A stretch of DNA of 54,155 nt. It comes from VAZQ01 sp035300505 (GTDB lineage Bacteria > Pseudomonadota > Alphaproteobacteria > Rhizobiales > Xanthobacteraceae). The notes beneath the pieces were generated by a model. The model did not search any database. It was given only the letters and a program-made list of their open reading frames with translations, and was not told the origin of the DNA. The translations under genes and the position numbers were made by a program. Numbering within the stretch: position 1 is the stretch's first letter; each line of letters starts with the position of its first letter. Where the stretch lies: the NCBI GenBank assembly GCA_035300505.1, contig DATGVJ010000418.1, forward strand, positions 1 through 54,155. The letters are read 5' to 3'. Of this stretch, positions 24,646-33,086 are shown in pieces.

Positions 24646-26148
24646 TCATGTTGGCCCCACAGCCTCCTTCTCGACCTTTTGCTCCCCATGAGCACCTTGT
24701 TGCTCCCCATGCGCACCTTGTGGCGGGGCAATATCATTGTCGGAACCGGCCTTGTCCTGAACAACGTTCTCTTGAACGATTTGCCCTTTGAATAAGTTGC
24801 CCAACCTTGCGGCCGGCGCCCCGCCCCGCCGAAACTCCGCTTCGCGATTGCGCGACTGACGCGCCCTGCTGCGCTCGCGCGAACGGAACCACCAATATTG
24901 CGTCTGCGCGGCGAACCTGCCGATACGACCGCCCGACCAGACCAGCTCGAATGGCAGGAATTGCCGCCAGGTATCGTCACCCTCGTCGATTGCGCGCGCA
25001 ATAATGTTGCCGGCCATCGCCGTGGTATTGAGTCCGTGGCCGCCAAAACCGCTCGCCAGCCAAACCTGCGGCACAAGCTCTCCGATCTGCGGCATGCGGT
25101 GAAGAGCATTGCCGAGAACGCCGGCCCAAACATGTTCAATTTCCACCGGCCGAAGCTGTGGAAAAACACGTTCGATGCTGTTTTTCAGTTTTCGAGAGAA
25201 TTTTTTTGGACTGCCTTTCCAGGTTGTCAGTCCGCCCGACCACATCAACCGGTCGCCGCCGACAATTCGGTAATGATTGTCGGCAAGGTTCGTGTCGCTG
25301 ACCGCCCCTTGGTAGCGGATCGCCTCGTTTATCCGTCCGCCGAGCGGCGCAGTCGTCGCCACGTAGGTCCAGACCGGAAGCAAGGTACCGGAAACCCGCG
25401 CCATGACGCCTCCCAGATGGACACTCCCCGCCAGGACAATGCGGAATGCGCGCACCGTCCCGGCTGGAGTCACCACCAGTTTTCGCACCCCTTCGATGTC
25501 GATCGAAAGTGCTGGCGTCCCTTCATAAATCCGAACACCTGCCTGTTCGGCTGCGGCCGCGAGGCCAAGCGCATAATTGAGCGGATGGATGTGAAACGCG
25601 CGGGGAAAGTGGAGCGCGTGAAAATAGGCATTGGACCGCAACACGTCGCGAACCTGGTCGGCTGGCCACCCTTCGACGGCAGCGCCCATGTCCTGCCCCA
25701 GCAACTTGACCATCGCGAGGTCATGGTCCGCGGCATCCGTCTTGGCAACCTTGAGCCAACCGCCCTCGACCAAGTCAACGCCGGGCATGCCGGTCTCTTG
25801 GATCGTCGTACGAACGTATTCGAGACCGGATTCCGATAGGGCCCAAAGCGATTTCGCATGATCGAGACCGACGCGTTTGGCCACGACGTCGATTCCTTGC
25901 GCAAAGCCCGGCAGGACAAAGCCCGTATTGCGTCCCGACGCGCTCCACGCAATCCGGCCGGCTTCAACGACCGCAACGGACCAGCCGCGGCGCGCAAGCT
26001 CGCGCGCCACCGTCAAGCCGGCAAGCCCTGCCCCCACGACGCAGACTTCGACGTCAACATTGCTGGCGAGCGGCGAACGTTCCGGGACATCCACCATGGT
26101 CGTCGTGTACCAAGTGGACTCGTAATTCGGAAGTTCGGATACCTTCAC
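24646..26148 (-). CDS. FAD-dependent amine/amino-acid oxidoreductase (DAO family)
   Basis: A 500-residue flavoprotein. The Rossmann FAD motif is VCVVGAGLAGLTVARELARRG (~37), then AGRIAWSASGRNTGFVLPGF, the substrate-domain segment HFPRAFHIHPLNYALGLAAA, and the second FAD-binding piece near the C-terminus (HRMPQIGELVPQVWLASGFG, then GHGLNTTAMAGNIIARAIDE). This is the PuuB/gamma-glutamylputrescine-oxidoreductase-like branch, which oxidises amines or amino acids; the substrate here cannot be given. The last ~90 residues are an Arg-rich then acidic/Gln-rich low-complexity tail that homologues typically lack, including a 7-residue repeat QGAHGEQ twice encoded by a 21-base tandem duplication (24679-24720). 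Confidence 0.88.
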   Translation of the reverse strand: MKVSELPNYESTWYTTTMVDVPERSPLASNVDVEVCVVGAGLAGLTVARELARRGWSVAVVEAGRIAWSASGRNTGFVLPGFAQGIDVVAKRVGLDHAKSLWALSESGLEYVRTTIQETGMPGVDLVEGGWLKVAKTDAADHDLAMVKLLGQDMGAAVEGWPADQVRDVLRSNAYFHALHFPRAFHIHPLNYALGLAAAAEQAGVRIYEGTPALSIDIEGVRKLVVTPAGTVRAFRIVLAGSVHLGGVMARVSGTLLPVWTYVATTAPLGGRINEAIRYQGAVSDTNLADNHYRIVGGDRLMWSGGLTTWKGSPKKFSRKLKNSIERVFPQLRPVEIEHVWAGVLGNALHRMPQIGELVPQVWLASGFGGHGLNTTAMAGNIIARAIDEGDDTWRQFLPFELVWSGGRIGRFAAQTQYWWFRSRERSRARQSRNREAEFRRGGAPAARLGNLFKGQIVQENVVQDKAGSDNDIAPPQGAHGEQQGAHGEQKVEKEAVGPT

Positions 26149-26228
26149 GATCTGTTCCCGAGACCTGCAAATTCATCGTACAAGCGCCACCGCGCCACAC
26201 CCGGAACATGCTAAACTCTTAACTTCAA

Positions 26229-26310
26229 AACGTCCAAAGAATCGTCCAAAGATCCAAGAAATCGTCCAAAGAATCGTCCACGCAAACGTCCAAAAAACCA
26301 TCCGAGCGAT
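26229..26310. repeat. Tandem AATCGTCCAAAG repeats
   Basis: An A+T-richer stretch between the divergent FAD-oxidoreductase and sixA genes holds six copies of a degenerate 10-18 base unit built on CGTCCAAAG (CGTCCAAAGAATCGTCCAAAG and variants), ending 38 bases before the sixA start. It would lie in the promoter region of both genes. Confidence 0.75.
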
Positions 26311-26347
26311 CACCCGAGAATTTGGCCAGACAACCGATGCAGATGCC

Positions 26348-26872
26348 ATGCGCCTGATCCTCCTCCGACACGCCAAAGCCGTTGCGGCCGAACCCGGCAT
26401 GGCGGATCGCGACCGCGGCCTAAGCCCCCGTGGGCGCAATGATGCGGCGAAGATCGGGAGCTATATGGCCCGTCACGCGCTGCTGCCGGAGCATGCCCTC
26501 GTGTCGAGCGCCCGACGCACGCGCGACACCTGGGAATCCGCGCGAGGCGCTTTCCCCCGGCCTTGTCCGGCGGATTACCTTGATAAACTTTACGACGCGC
26601 GGCCTGAAGACATCCTCAACGCCGTCCGGGAGGTTGAAGGGACCTCCCATAGCCTGCTCGTCATTGGGCATAATCCCGGCCTGCACGAGGTTGCTCGCCT
26701 CTTGATCGCTTCCGGCGATGTCGAGGTGCGAGAACAACTCAATGAAGGACTTCCGACCGGCGGACTTGCGGTCATTGATTTCACTGGAAACAAATGGGAT
26801 CAGTTGCGCGGTCGCGGGGGTCGGCTTGAACGCTTCATCTCACCGCAGCTGATCAAGAATGAGACGGATTAG
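26348..26872 (+). CDS. sixA: SixA-type phosphohistidine phosphatase
   Basis: A 174-residue member of the histidine phosphatase superfamily. The catalytic RHG-type motif is ILLRHAKAVAAEPG (Arg-His at ~7-8, with Ala in place of Gly as usual in SixA), followed by DRGLSPRGRNDAAKIGSYMA, VSSARRTRDTW with the second phosphate-binding Arg, and VIGHNPGLHE with the second catalytic His. SixA removes phosphate from histidine residues of phosphorelay Hpt domains or PTS proteins. Short family size and motif spacing fit. The start is the ATG at 26348. The Usp gene follows 21 bases downstream, so the two are likely an operon. Confidence 0.85.
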   Translation: MRLILLRHAKAVAAEPGMADRDRGLSPRGRNDAAKIGSYMARHALLPEHALVSSARRTRDTWESARGAFPRPCPADYLDKLYDARPEDILNAVREVEGTSHSLLVIGHNPGLHEVARLLIASGDVEVREQLNEGLPTGGLAVIDFTGNKWDQLRGRGGRLERFISPQLIKNETD

Positions 26873-26893
26873 GCCTCGCAGAAAGGGCGCCCG

Positions 26894-27325
26894 ATGTACA
26901 AATGCATTTTGGTTCCGATCGACCTTGGAGAACCGGACCTTGCCAAACCCGCCCTTGCGGCCGCGTTGATGATGGCAAGTCAAACGGGCGCCGTCATTCG
27001 GCTGGTCAACGTGCTGCCGCTCACGCCAGCGATGCTGGCCGCATACGTACCGGCAGATTTTGAATCGCAGCAACGAAAAACCTCGGAAGAGGCGCTCGGA
27101 ATCATAGCCAACGAGATCGGGCTCGGATCACGCGTGTCATGTTCGGTGCGTCACGGCGGCGTACACCAGGAAATTCTGGAAGAGGCGAAGGCTGTTGGCG
27201 CCGACCTCATTGTGATGAGTTCACATCGGCACCAAAAGCCGGGAGTTCGTGCCAACTTCATGGGATCGAACACTGGCCATGTCGCGCGCTACGCAAAATG
27301 CTCGGTGTTCGTTGTCCGATCCTAA
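26894..27325 (+). CDS. Universal stress protein (UspA family)
   Basis: A 143-residue single-domain Usp protein. Visible features are MYKCILVPIDLGEPDLAKPA at the start, the central helix IRLVNVLPLTPA, and the ATP-binding C-terminal part ADLIVMSSHRHQKPG followed by FMGSNTGHVARYAKCSVFVV, matching G-2x-G-9x-G(S/T)-type loops. It overlaps the stop of the convergent MFS gene by 4 bases. Probably co-transcribed with sixA. Confidence 0.9.
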   Translation: MYKCILVPIDLGEPDLAKPALAAALMMASQTGAVIRLVNVLPLTPAMLAAYVPADFESQQRKTSEEALGIIANEIGLGSRVSCSVRHGGVHQEILEEAKAVGADLIVMSSHRHQKPGVRANFMGSNTGHVARYAKCSVFVVRS

Positions 27326-28578
27326 TCCTTGTCTTTCACGATCTTGTCGATGCGCGGCAATTGGGGAAACAGCCGCATCCAGGCCAATGTCACCAAGATC
27401 GCACCAATACCCCCTAGAACCACGGCCGGCACGGCCCCAAGCCATGCCGCCATTGCACCGGCACGGAAGTCGCCAAGCATGCCGGAGGCCCCCGTAAACA
27501 AAGAATTGACCGACATTACGCGCCCAAGCATCTCATTGGGTGTCCGGGTCAGTACCAGCGAATGCCGGATGACAACGCTGACAGCGTCGACGGCTCCGTA
27601 GGCCGCAAGCGCGACCATCGAAAACGCCAGCGATGTCGAGAGCCCGAAAACCACGATCGCAGCTCCATAGCCTGCGACGGATGCGAACAAATAATATCCT
27701 GTGCGGCTGGCGATCGTTCGATGCGACAGTACGACCGACATGGTCAAAGCGCCGATCGCCGGTGACGAACGCAGTAGTCCAAGCCCCCAGGCATCGGTTT
27801 CAAGAATATCTCGCGCATAGACCGGCAGCAGCGCCGTGACGCCGGCAAGCATGACGGCGAATAGATCGAGCGAGATCACGCCGAGCAGCAGCGGCCGGTC
27901 GCGGATATAGGTAAATCCCGCGAGCAGCGATTCCATCGTAACCGGCCTTTTGTCGAGCCTGGCTAACGTCACCTGCACCAGGCTCACCAGCACGGCAGCC
28001 GTCACGAATGTGACGGCGCAAAGCGCATAAACCGCAACAGGACCAAACCGATAATAAAAGAACCCGCCGATCGCCGGCCCGCATATGATGGCAGTTTGCT
28101 GGGCCGTTGCCGAAGCCGCAATCGCGCGCGGCAGAATTGATTGCGGCACGATGTCGGGCACGATGGCATGCATGATCGGCATTTCGAACGCGCGGGCGCC
28201 GCCGATCACGAACACAATGACGAACATCCACTCGCGCGTCAGCCACCCGCCGGCGGTCCCCACCGCAAGTGCAATTGCCGCCAGGGCCTTGGTGGCCTGT
28301 GTCAATCGAATGAGCGCACGCCGGTCGTAGCGGTCCGCAACCTGTCCGACGACAAGCGTCAACGCGAGAAGCGGAATGAACTGGACCAGGCCCGAAATGC
28401 CGAGATCCAGCGGATTGTTCGTCATCTCGTATAGTTGCCAGCCGACGGCAACCGACAGCATCTGCAGGGCGCCTGTCGTCGACGTCCGCGCGCACCAAAA
28501 CAGCACAAATGAGCGATGCCGCGTCAGCGTCACAGGCTCAGCGGGAGAGAAACTTGAACCGTCGGTGGAGGATGACAT
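27322..28578 (-). CDS. MFS transporter (EntS/MFS_3-like)
   Basis: A 418-residue carrier with 12 predicted membrane helices, of the MFS_3 type typified by EntS. The motif A-like loop is VGQVADRYDRRALIRLTQAT between helices 2 and 3, with PIMHAIVPDIVPQSILPRAI and SATAQQTAIICGPAIGGFF further on; a matching second half begins VMLAGVTALLPVYARDILET. The N-terminus is cytosolic and polar. Its start codon directly abuts the stop of the upstream TctC gene (TAA then ATG), so the two are translationally coupled; this suggests that the carrier and binding protein act in one response, although TctC proteins do not normally work with MFS carriers. Substrate unknown; the 3' end overlaps the convergent Usp gene by 4 bases. 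Confidence 0.88.
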   Translation of the reverse strand: MSSSTDGSSFSPAEPVTLTRHRSFVLFWCARTSTTGALQMLSVAVGWQLYEMTNNPLDLGISGLVQFIPLLALTLVVGQVADRYDRRALIRLTQATKALAAIALAVGTAGGWLTREWMFVIVFVIGGARAFEMPIMHAIVPDIVPQSILPRAIAASATAQQTAIICGPAIGGFFYYRFGPVAVYALCAVTFVTAAVLVSLVQVTLARLDKRPVTMESLLAGFTYIRDRPLLLGVISLDLFAVMLAGVTALLPVYARDILETDAWGLGLLRSSPAIGALTMSVVLSHRTIASRTGYYLFASVAGYGAAIVVFGLSTSLAFSMVALAAYGAVDAVSVVIRHSLVLTRTPNEMLGRVMSVNSLFTGASGMLGDFRAGAMAAWLGAVPAVVLGGIGAILVTLAWMRLFPQLPRIDKIVKDKD

Positions 28579-29565
28579 TTAATCGAGTTTCACGCCTGCC
28601 GCCTTGATCACGCTGTTCCAGCGGTCGACTTCCTCACGCATATATTGGGCAGCTTCTTGCGGCGACCCGCCAACGGCTTCCGCTGAAAATTCAACAAAAC
28701 GCGACAGTAGCGCGGGCTGCCGCAGGGCCTCGTTGATATCGGCATTGATCTGGTCGACGATTCGCTTCGGCGTCTTTGGCGGCGCAACCACGGCATACCA
28801 CGCAACCGCCTCGAAGCCGGGAAGCGTGTCGCCGATCGCCGGTATTGCCGGCAAGGTTGTCATCCGCTTTGCTGACGCGACCGCGATCAGCTTGAGCTGA
28901 CCCGCCTTCACAAGCGCAAGAGAAACGCCGAGATTGTCGAACATGATGTCGACCGTGCCGCCGACGAGGTCGGTCAGTGCCGGCGCCGACCCCCGATAGG
29001 GAACGTTCTGGAACTTCACCTTCGCCATCAAGGCAAAAAGTTCTGCGGTCAGATGTGAGGTGGTTCCGTTGCCCTGCGTGGCGGCTGTGACCTTGCCTGG
29101 ATTGGCGCGCGCATAGTCAATCAACTCAGAGACTGTGTTGGCGGCAATGTTCTTGGGGTTGACGACAATCGAATTGGGAACGCGGCTGATAATGGTAATG
29201 GGCTCGAAGGCCGCCGGATCAAAGCCCAGCCTCGGATAGAGGTTCTGATTGATCACGAGCGGAGGGGGAGGCGCCGACAGCAGCGTGTAGCCATCGGGTT
29301 CGGCTTTGAAGACAGCTTCCGCTCCAATATTGCCGGCGGCCCCGGGTCGATTGTCGATCACCACCGGATGTCCCCATTTTCGCGAGAGGAAATCACCCAC
29401 GAGGCGCGGCATGGCGTCGGCTGTGCCGCCGGCCGGAAACGGCACGACAATCCGCACTGACCGCGTCGGATAGTCCTGAGCGCAGGCCGGCCATGTCGCA
29501 GCAAGAGCCGCCAATATGCCGAGCACCGCTCCAACCATCGCATGACCCGCCAATCGCCAACTCAT
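28579..29565 (-). CDS. TctC/Bug-type tripartite tricarboxylate solute-binding protein
   Basis: A 328-residue periplasmic protein. ATG at 29565 with GAGGGAC upstream; signal peptide 1-30 (ending CAQ). The family body is textbook: DYPTRSVRIVVPFPAGGTAD, RLVGDFLSRKWGHPVVIDNR, PGAAGNIGAEAVFKAEPDGY, then VPYRGSAPALTDLVGGTVDI and PAIPAIGDTLPGFEAVAWYA. The two beta-alpha motifs that bind carboxylate ligands are intact. The membrane partners TctA and TctB are not in the window; orphan binding proteins of this type are numerous in Bradyrhizobium- and Bordetella-type genomes. Its stop codon abuts the start of the MFS gene. Confidence 0.93.
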   Translation of the reverse strand: MSWRLAGHAMVGAVLGILAALAATWPACAQDYPTRSVRIVVPFPAGGTADAMPRLVGDFLSRKWGHPVVIDNRPGAAGNIGAEAVFKAEPDGYTLLSAPPPPLVINQNLYPRLGFDPAAFEPITIISRVPNSIVVNPKNIAANTVSELIDYARANPGKVTAATQGNGTTSHLTAELFALMAKVKFQNVPYRGSAPALTDLVGGTVDIMFDNLGVSLALVKAGQLKLIAVASAKRMTTLPAIPAIGDTLPGFEAVAWYAVVAPPKTPKRIVDQINADINEALRQPALLSRFVEFSAEAVGGSPQEAAQYMREEVDRWNSVIKAAGVKLD

Positions 29566-29697
29566 ATCGTCCCTCATTCGTAACAGGCCGGAGCATATTT
29601 TCGCACCGTCAGGCTCCGGTGCCCCGCGCATGACCACCGGTTGAATAAACCGTCACGGCACCAACGCGATCGCCATCAAGTTTTGTGTCAGGATATG

Positions 29698-29913
29698 TCA
29701 GCTTGAAGCGGGGCCTCTGCGGACGATGGTCAGCCATATTTCCGCCCGCAGAACCAGGAGCATCGACTGCGGGAGCAATTCGACATTACCGGTATGGTCG
29801 GCATCGGTGTGGGAAATCGCCAGGAATTTGATCTCCGACGGCTTCACACCCGTGGCGATCAAAGGGGCAACCGAACTGGTCTTCATGGCATTCTTTCCGG
29901 AAATCCTTGGCAA
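29698..29913 (-). pseudogene. Fragment of an MBL-fold hydrolase
   Basis: The minus strand reads GVKPSEIKFLAISHTDADHT followed by GNVELLPQSMLLVLRAE and then a stop. This is the metal-binding motif region of the metallo-beta-lactamase fold with the lactonase-like context of proteins such as AttM/AiiA relatives (HTDADHTGN in place of HxHxDH). Only about 70 residues remain, with neither the N-terminal nor the C-terminal half, so it is a decayed or truncated gene. The surrounding 29600-30250 has no other intact gene. Confidence 0.6.
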
Positions 29914-30258
29914 TTGCTATCGAACTTGGCAAAACCCGAGCAAAATGAAAGCCCTGGCGCAGCATCTCACTATGGCAAACGGCCTGCCCATGGGAAGTCC
30001 CGGCCAGGCAAAAACCTGTTGATCCGAACCCGCGTCGCATCCGACGCACCATTCGACACGGGAGCCGTTTTCAAGCAATATCAGGCCGTCTTGAAGTTCG
30101 ACGAATCTCCGCCTAATTCATCGAAGGTGGGCCACAGACGAGCTTTTCCTTCGAATGCCTAGCGTCTATCATGTGCATCCAGTACGAGAGATTGCGCGTA
30201 GTTCGAAAGGATTGTTCGAGAGGAGACTGAAGGCTCAATGCCTGCACCATGATGGAAA

Positions 30259-30326
30259 TTCACAGGGAGGATGGCCCCAAGGTGGAAGACCCTTCACAGG
30301 GAGGATGGCCCCAAGGTGGAAGACCC
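30259..30326. repeat. Perfect 34-bp tandem duplication
   Basis: A 34-base unit starting TTCACAGGGAGGATGGCCCC occurs twice in direct succession (30259-30292 and 30293-30326) just upstream of the exported-protein gene. It is not in a plausible coding frame of any neighbour. Confidence 0.88.
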
Positions 30327-30359
30327 CATGATGGTCAACCGGCAGGGCGACTACAACTG

Positions 30360-30387
30360 GTCGACGTCAATCGATTGTCGACGTCAA
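30360..30387. promoter_or_regulatory. Two 11-bp direct repeats, possible operator
   Basis: GTCGACGTCAA occurs at 30360-30370 and again at 30377-30387, 17 bases apart, each containing the overlapping palindromes GTCGAC and GACGTC. The second ends 20 bases before the ATG of the exported-protein gene. The spacing and position fit a regulatory site, but no regulator is known from this sequence. Confidence 0.45.
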
Positions 30388-30407
30388 AGTCAGATGCGAG
30401 GAAGTTT

Positions 30408-30776
30408 ATGATACACGATATCGCCCGCTATTGTTTGCTAGCTTTGGTCTGCGTCACTGCGGTTCCGACACCTTCGTCAGCACGCACTGCCTTTGATGGG
30501 GCATGGAGCGTTCTTATTGTGACTCAAAGGGGGGTTTGCGACCGCGCCTACCGCTACGGGGTCCAAATCGTTGATGGCAACCTCGTGTACGATGGCGGCA
30601 TCGTCAACATGACGGGCCGTGTAAACGCTGCTGGCGCCATTCGCGTGAGCGTTTCGGCTGGCGACGCACAGGCAAGTGGTTCCGGGCGTATGACCCGAAC
30701 GACTGGCCGCGGCAGTTGGAGCGGGCGCTCTGGCTCCGACGCATGTTCCGGCTATTGGGAAGCCGAACGTCGCTAA
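30408..30776 (+). CDS. Small exported protein of unknown function
   Basis: A 122-residue protein starting at the ATG 30408; a longer frame from 30249 would run through the tandem repeats and is rejected. A signal peptide (residues 1-26, IARYCLLALVCVTAVPTPSS, ending ARTAFDG) leads to a beta-rich mature part: FDGAWSVLIVTQRGVCDRAY, YGVQIVDGNLVYDGG and GRVNAAGAIRVSVSAGDAQA, ending GRGSWSGRSGSDACSGYWEA. Two cysteines probably pair. This 80-100 residue layout is common among uncharacterised rhizobial exported proteins. Function unknown. Confidence 0.7.
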   Translation: MIHDIARYCLLALVCVTAVPTPSSARTAFDGAWSVLIVTQRGVCDRAYRYGVQIVDGNLVYDGGIVNMTGRVNAAGAIRVSVSAGDAQASGSGRMTRTTGRGSWSGRSGSDACSGYWEAERR

Positions 30777-31355
30777 TGCACCGATTGCGAAGTTCGCATC
30801 GTATCGCGGCATTTGCTCTTGCGAACTTCGGAATCCAAGACGCACGGGCAACTCATTGATTCTAGTGATGCTTTTGAATTTGAAGTTCCCAAACGTACTT
30901 GGCCGCGATATGATAGGTACTTTAGATTCTTCGCGCGAGAGCGTGCCCCGAAAATGCATGCCCCGCCATTGATTCGGGGCATGAACTTTATTGCCTGAGG
31001 AAAGCCAGGTAATTCTCTTTATTGGGCAAGTTATTTGGCAAGATGCCCGTTGCGACCAGCCCTGAACTGAACTCCAGGGGGTCTTGACCCGACGATCACG
31101 AAAAAGGCTAGCGCGAAATGACGAATCGACGCCATATCGCCGCGTCATAAACCCAGGGTACATTTGCCACGCGGCGGGGGCTTCGTGACGGGTGGGCTTA
31201 GTGACGAGGGTAGGGTTCGTGACGAGTATGCCTTAATTTTGCGCGGCTCAAAGCCTAGGTGCTCAATTGCCTCTCTCTGTAAGTTATGGCGCTCGAAAGG
31301 TTCCTGCCTAGATATGATTCTGGTGTCATTCCGAATCTGACTGGAGATGCTCCCG
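30777..31355. other. Intergenic region with palindromic repeats upstream of patatin gene
   Basis: About 580 bases with no gene. It contains repeat copy 1 (30877-30929), a 9-base stem CATGCCCCG/CGGGGCATG (30957-30983) and three direct repeats of CGTGACGAGG-type 18-base units at about 31180-31230. The patatin promoter should lie near 31240-31340. Confidence 0.5.
30877..30929. repeat. 53-bp imperfect palindrome, copy 1
   Basis: GAATTTGAAGTTCC at the left and GGTACTTTAGATTC at the right enclose CCGCGATATGATA. The same sequence with ~8 differences occurs at 33454-33504, where the ends are better matched (GAATTGGAAGTTCC / GGAACTTCAGATTC). Confidence 0.7.
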
Positions 31356-33011
31356 GTGAAGTCCAAACTTGCCCTTGCCAGCTTGGCCATGATCGCCATT
31401 CTCATTGGCGTGAGTGCATCGCCTTCGCTGTTCAGTCCGTCCCTAAGTTCGGGTGTTGCCTTCGCGCAGAACGACAATGGCGCCCCTGAGAAAGGTGCGG
31501 TGCAAGAAAAGGCTGCGCCGAAGAAGGACGCCCAAAAGAAGGCCGTCCAGAAGACCGAACCCAAGAAGAGCGATACACAACACAAAGATAGCCAAAAGCG
31601 GTCGGCCCAGAAATCCGAGCCCCACAAGGCCACGCCTCAGGCAGCTCATCAGACGGCTCAGAAGCAATCCCCCCAGGCGACGCCTCAGGCGGTTCAGAAG
31701 CAGCCTCCCAAGGTTGCGCCTCAGGCGGCTCAAAAGCAGCCCTCACAGGTGACAGCTCAGACGGCTCAAAAGCAGCCCTCACAGGCGGCACCTCAAACCG
31801 CTCAAAAGCAGCCCTCACAGGCGGCACCCCAGACCGCTCAAAAGCCGCCCTCCCAGGCGGCGGCACCCCAGACCGCTCAAAAGCAGCCCTCCCAGAAGAA
31901 GGATCCGCCCAAGGATATTCTCGCCCGCACACCGTTCACATTGGAAGAACAGGCCGCGGCTACAATTCCGGGCATCCCGGACGCACGTGTCTGGGGCGAT
32001 TCCGAAACAGAATTCAAGCGCCTGCTGCCGACGGTCAGCGGGCCATGGCTTGCCATATCCGGCGGCGGTGCTGACGGCGCATTCGGTGCCGGGCTTCTCG
32101 TCGGATGGACACAGTCAGGCAATCGACCCGATTTCGCAGTCGTAACGGGTGCCAGCATTGGAGCTTTGATCGGCCCCTACGCATTCCTTGGGTCCGAATT
32201 CGACGGGGAGCTTACGAAAAATTTTACCGACATCACGGCCGCCGACGTATTCGAGGCCAAGCCGACGCCCGAGAGCTTCTTGGACACCTGGCCGCTCAAG
32301 CGGTTGATCGAAAAGCGGGTAACGCGGAACTTGCTAAAAGCCATTGCGGCGGAACACATGAAGGGACGCCGTTATCTGGTCGCAACCACCAACCTGGACG
32401 CCGGACGCCGGGTGATTTGGAACATGGGCGCAATCGCGGCGCGGGGTGACGACAAGGCGCTCAAGTTGTTCCGTGAGGTCATACTCGCTTCCGCCAGCAT
32501 TCCGGGGTTCTTTCAACCCGTTTCCATCGAAGTAGAATCGAACGGCAAGAAATTTCACGAAATGCACCTCGATGGCACCATAACGTCGCCGTTTTTCGTG
32601 GCCCCGGAATCGTCCATCACGTCGCAAGACGCACGGCTGCCGACTGACCAGATCTATGTGATCATCAATTCAAAGATCACATCCGATTTCAGCATGCCAC
32701 ATCGCCAGATACATGCGATCTTGGGGCGGACGATTGGGGTGGCCCTCGTCACGGGCTTACGGGCCGAACTCATGCTGATAACTGCAAGCGCCCGACAGCT
32801 CGGGATCGGCCTTAATGTCGCGCACGTGCCGGAAGACTTCACAGAGGTTAATCGCGGCCTATTCGACCATATTTATATGCAAGCGCTGTTTCGATATGGC
32901 GCCGAACAGGCCATGAATGGACAGGTGTTCCAAAACATCGTGCAGATACCGGTAAAGGCGCAGGCGCCGACGGACGAACAGCCGGAACTGTCGGCAGCAT
33001 CCCGGCAGTAA
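31356..33011 (+). CDS. Exported patatin-like phospholipase with Pro/Gln repeat region
   Basis: A ~551-residue secreted lipase. GTG at 31356 has GGAG 9 bases upstream and gives the signal MKSKLALASLAMIAILIGVS; the ATG at 31347 would sit inside the ribosome binding site. After the signal peptide comes a Lys/Gln-rich linker and a 12-residue repeat (PQAAQKQPSQVT, PQTAQKQPSQAA and variants, about residues 85-185; 36-base units, 31690-31900). The patatin domain follows: oxyanion loop SGGGADGAFGAG (~237), nucleophile elbow GASIG with Ser ~267, and the catalytic Asp in HLDGTI (~405). The catalytic dyad is complete, so it should be an active phospholipase A-type enzyme acting outside the inner membrane. 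It stands alone; low-complexity repeats are unusual in patatin proteins. Confidence 0.88.
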   Translation: MKSKLALASLAMIAILIGVSASPSLFSPSLSSGVAFAQNDNGAPEKGAVQEKAAPKKDAQKKAVQKTEPKKSDTQHKDSQKRSAQKSEPHKATPQAAHQTAQKQSPQATPQAVQKQPPKVAPQAAQKQPSQVTAQTAQKQPSQAAPQTAQKQPSQAAPQTAQKPPSQAAAPQTAQKQPSQKKDPPKDILARTPFTLEEQAAATIPGIPDARVWGDSETEFKRLLPTVSGPWLAISGGGADGAFGAGLLVGWTQSGNRPDFAVVTGASIGALIGPYAFLGSEFDGELTKNFTDITAADVFEAKPTPESFLDTWPLKRLIEKRVTRNLLKAIAAEHMKGRRYLVATTNLDAGRRVIWNMGAIAARGDDKALKLFREVILASASIPGFFQPVSIEVESNGKKFHEMHLDGTITSPFFVAPESSITSQDARLPTDQIYVIINSKITSDFSMPHRQIHAILGRTIGVALVTGLRAELMLITASARQLGIGLNVAHVPEDFTEVNRGLFDHIYMQALFRYGAEQAMNGQVFQNIVQIPVKAQAPTDEQPELSAASRQ

Positions 33012-33086
33012 CGCGTCAATACTTTTGAGCGCGTCACGAACGAAGATGTAATGGGCAGGCTGCAATGGGCAGAGGCGTCTCCGAAC

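Noticed and set aside
31300..31340. Possible third copy of the CCGCGATATGATA palindrome (ATATGAT with GTTCC nearby)
   Set aside because: Only the short core and one end match; the inverted repeat is absent.
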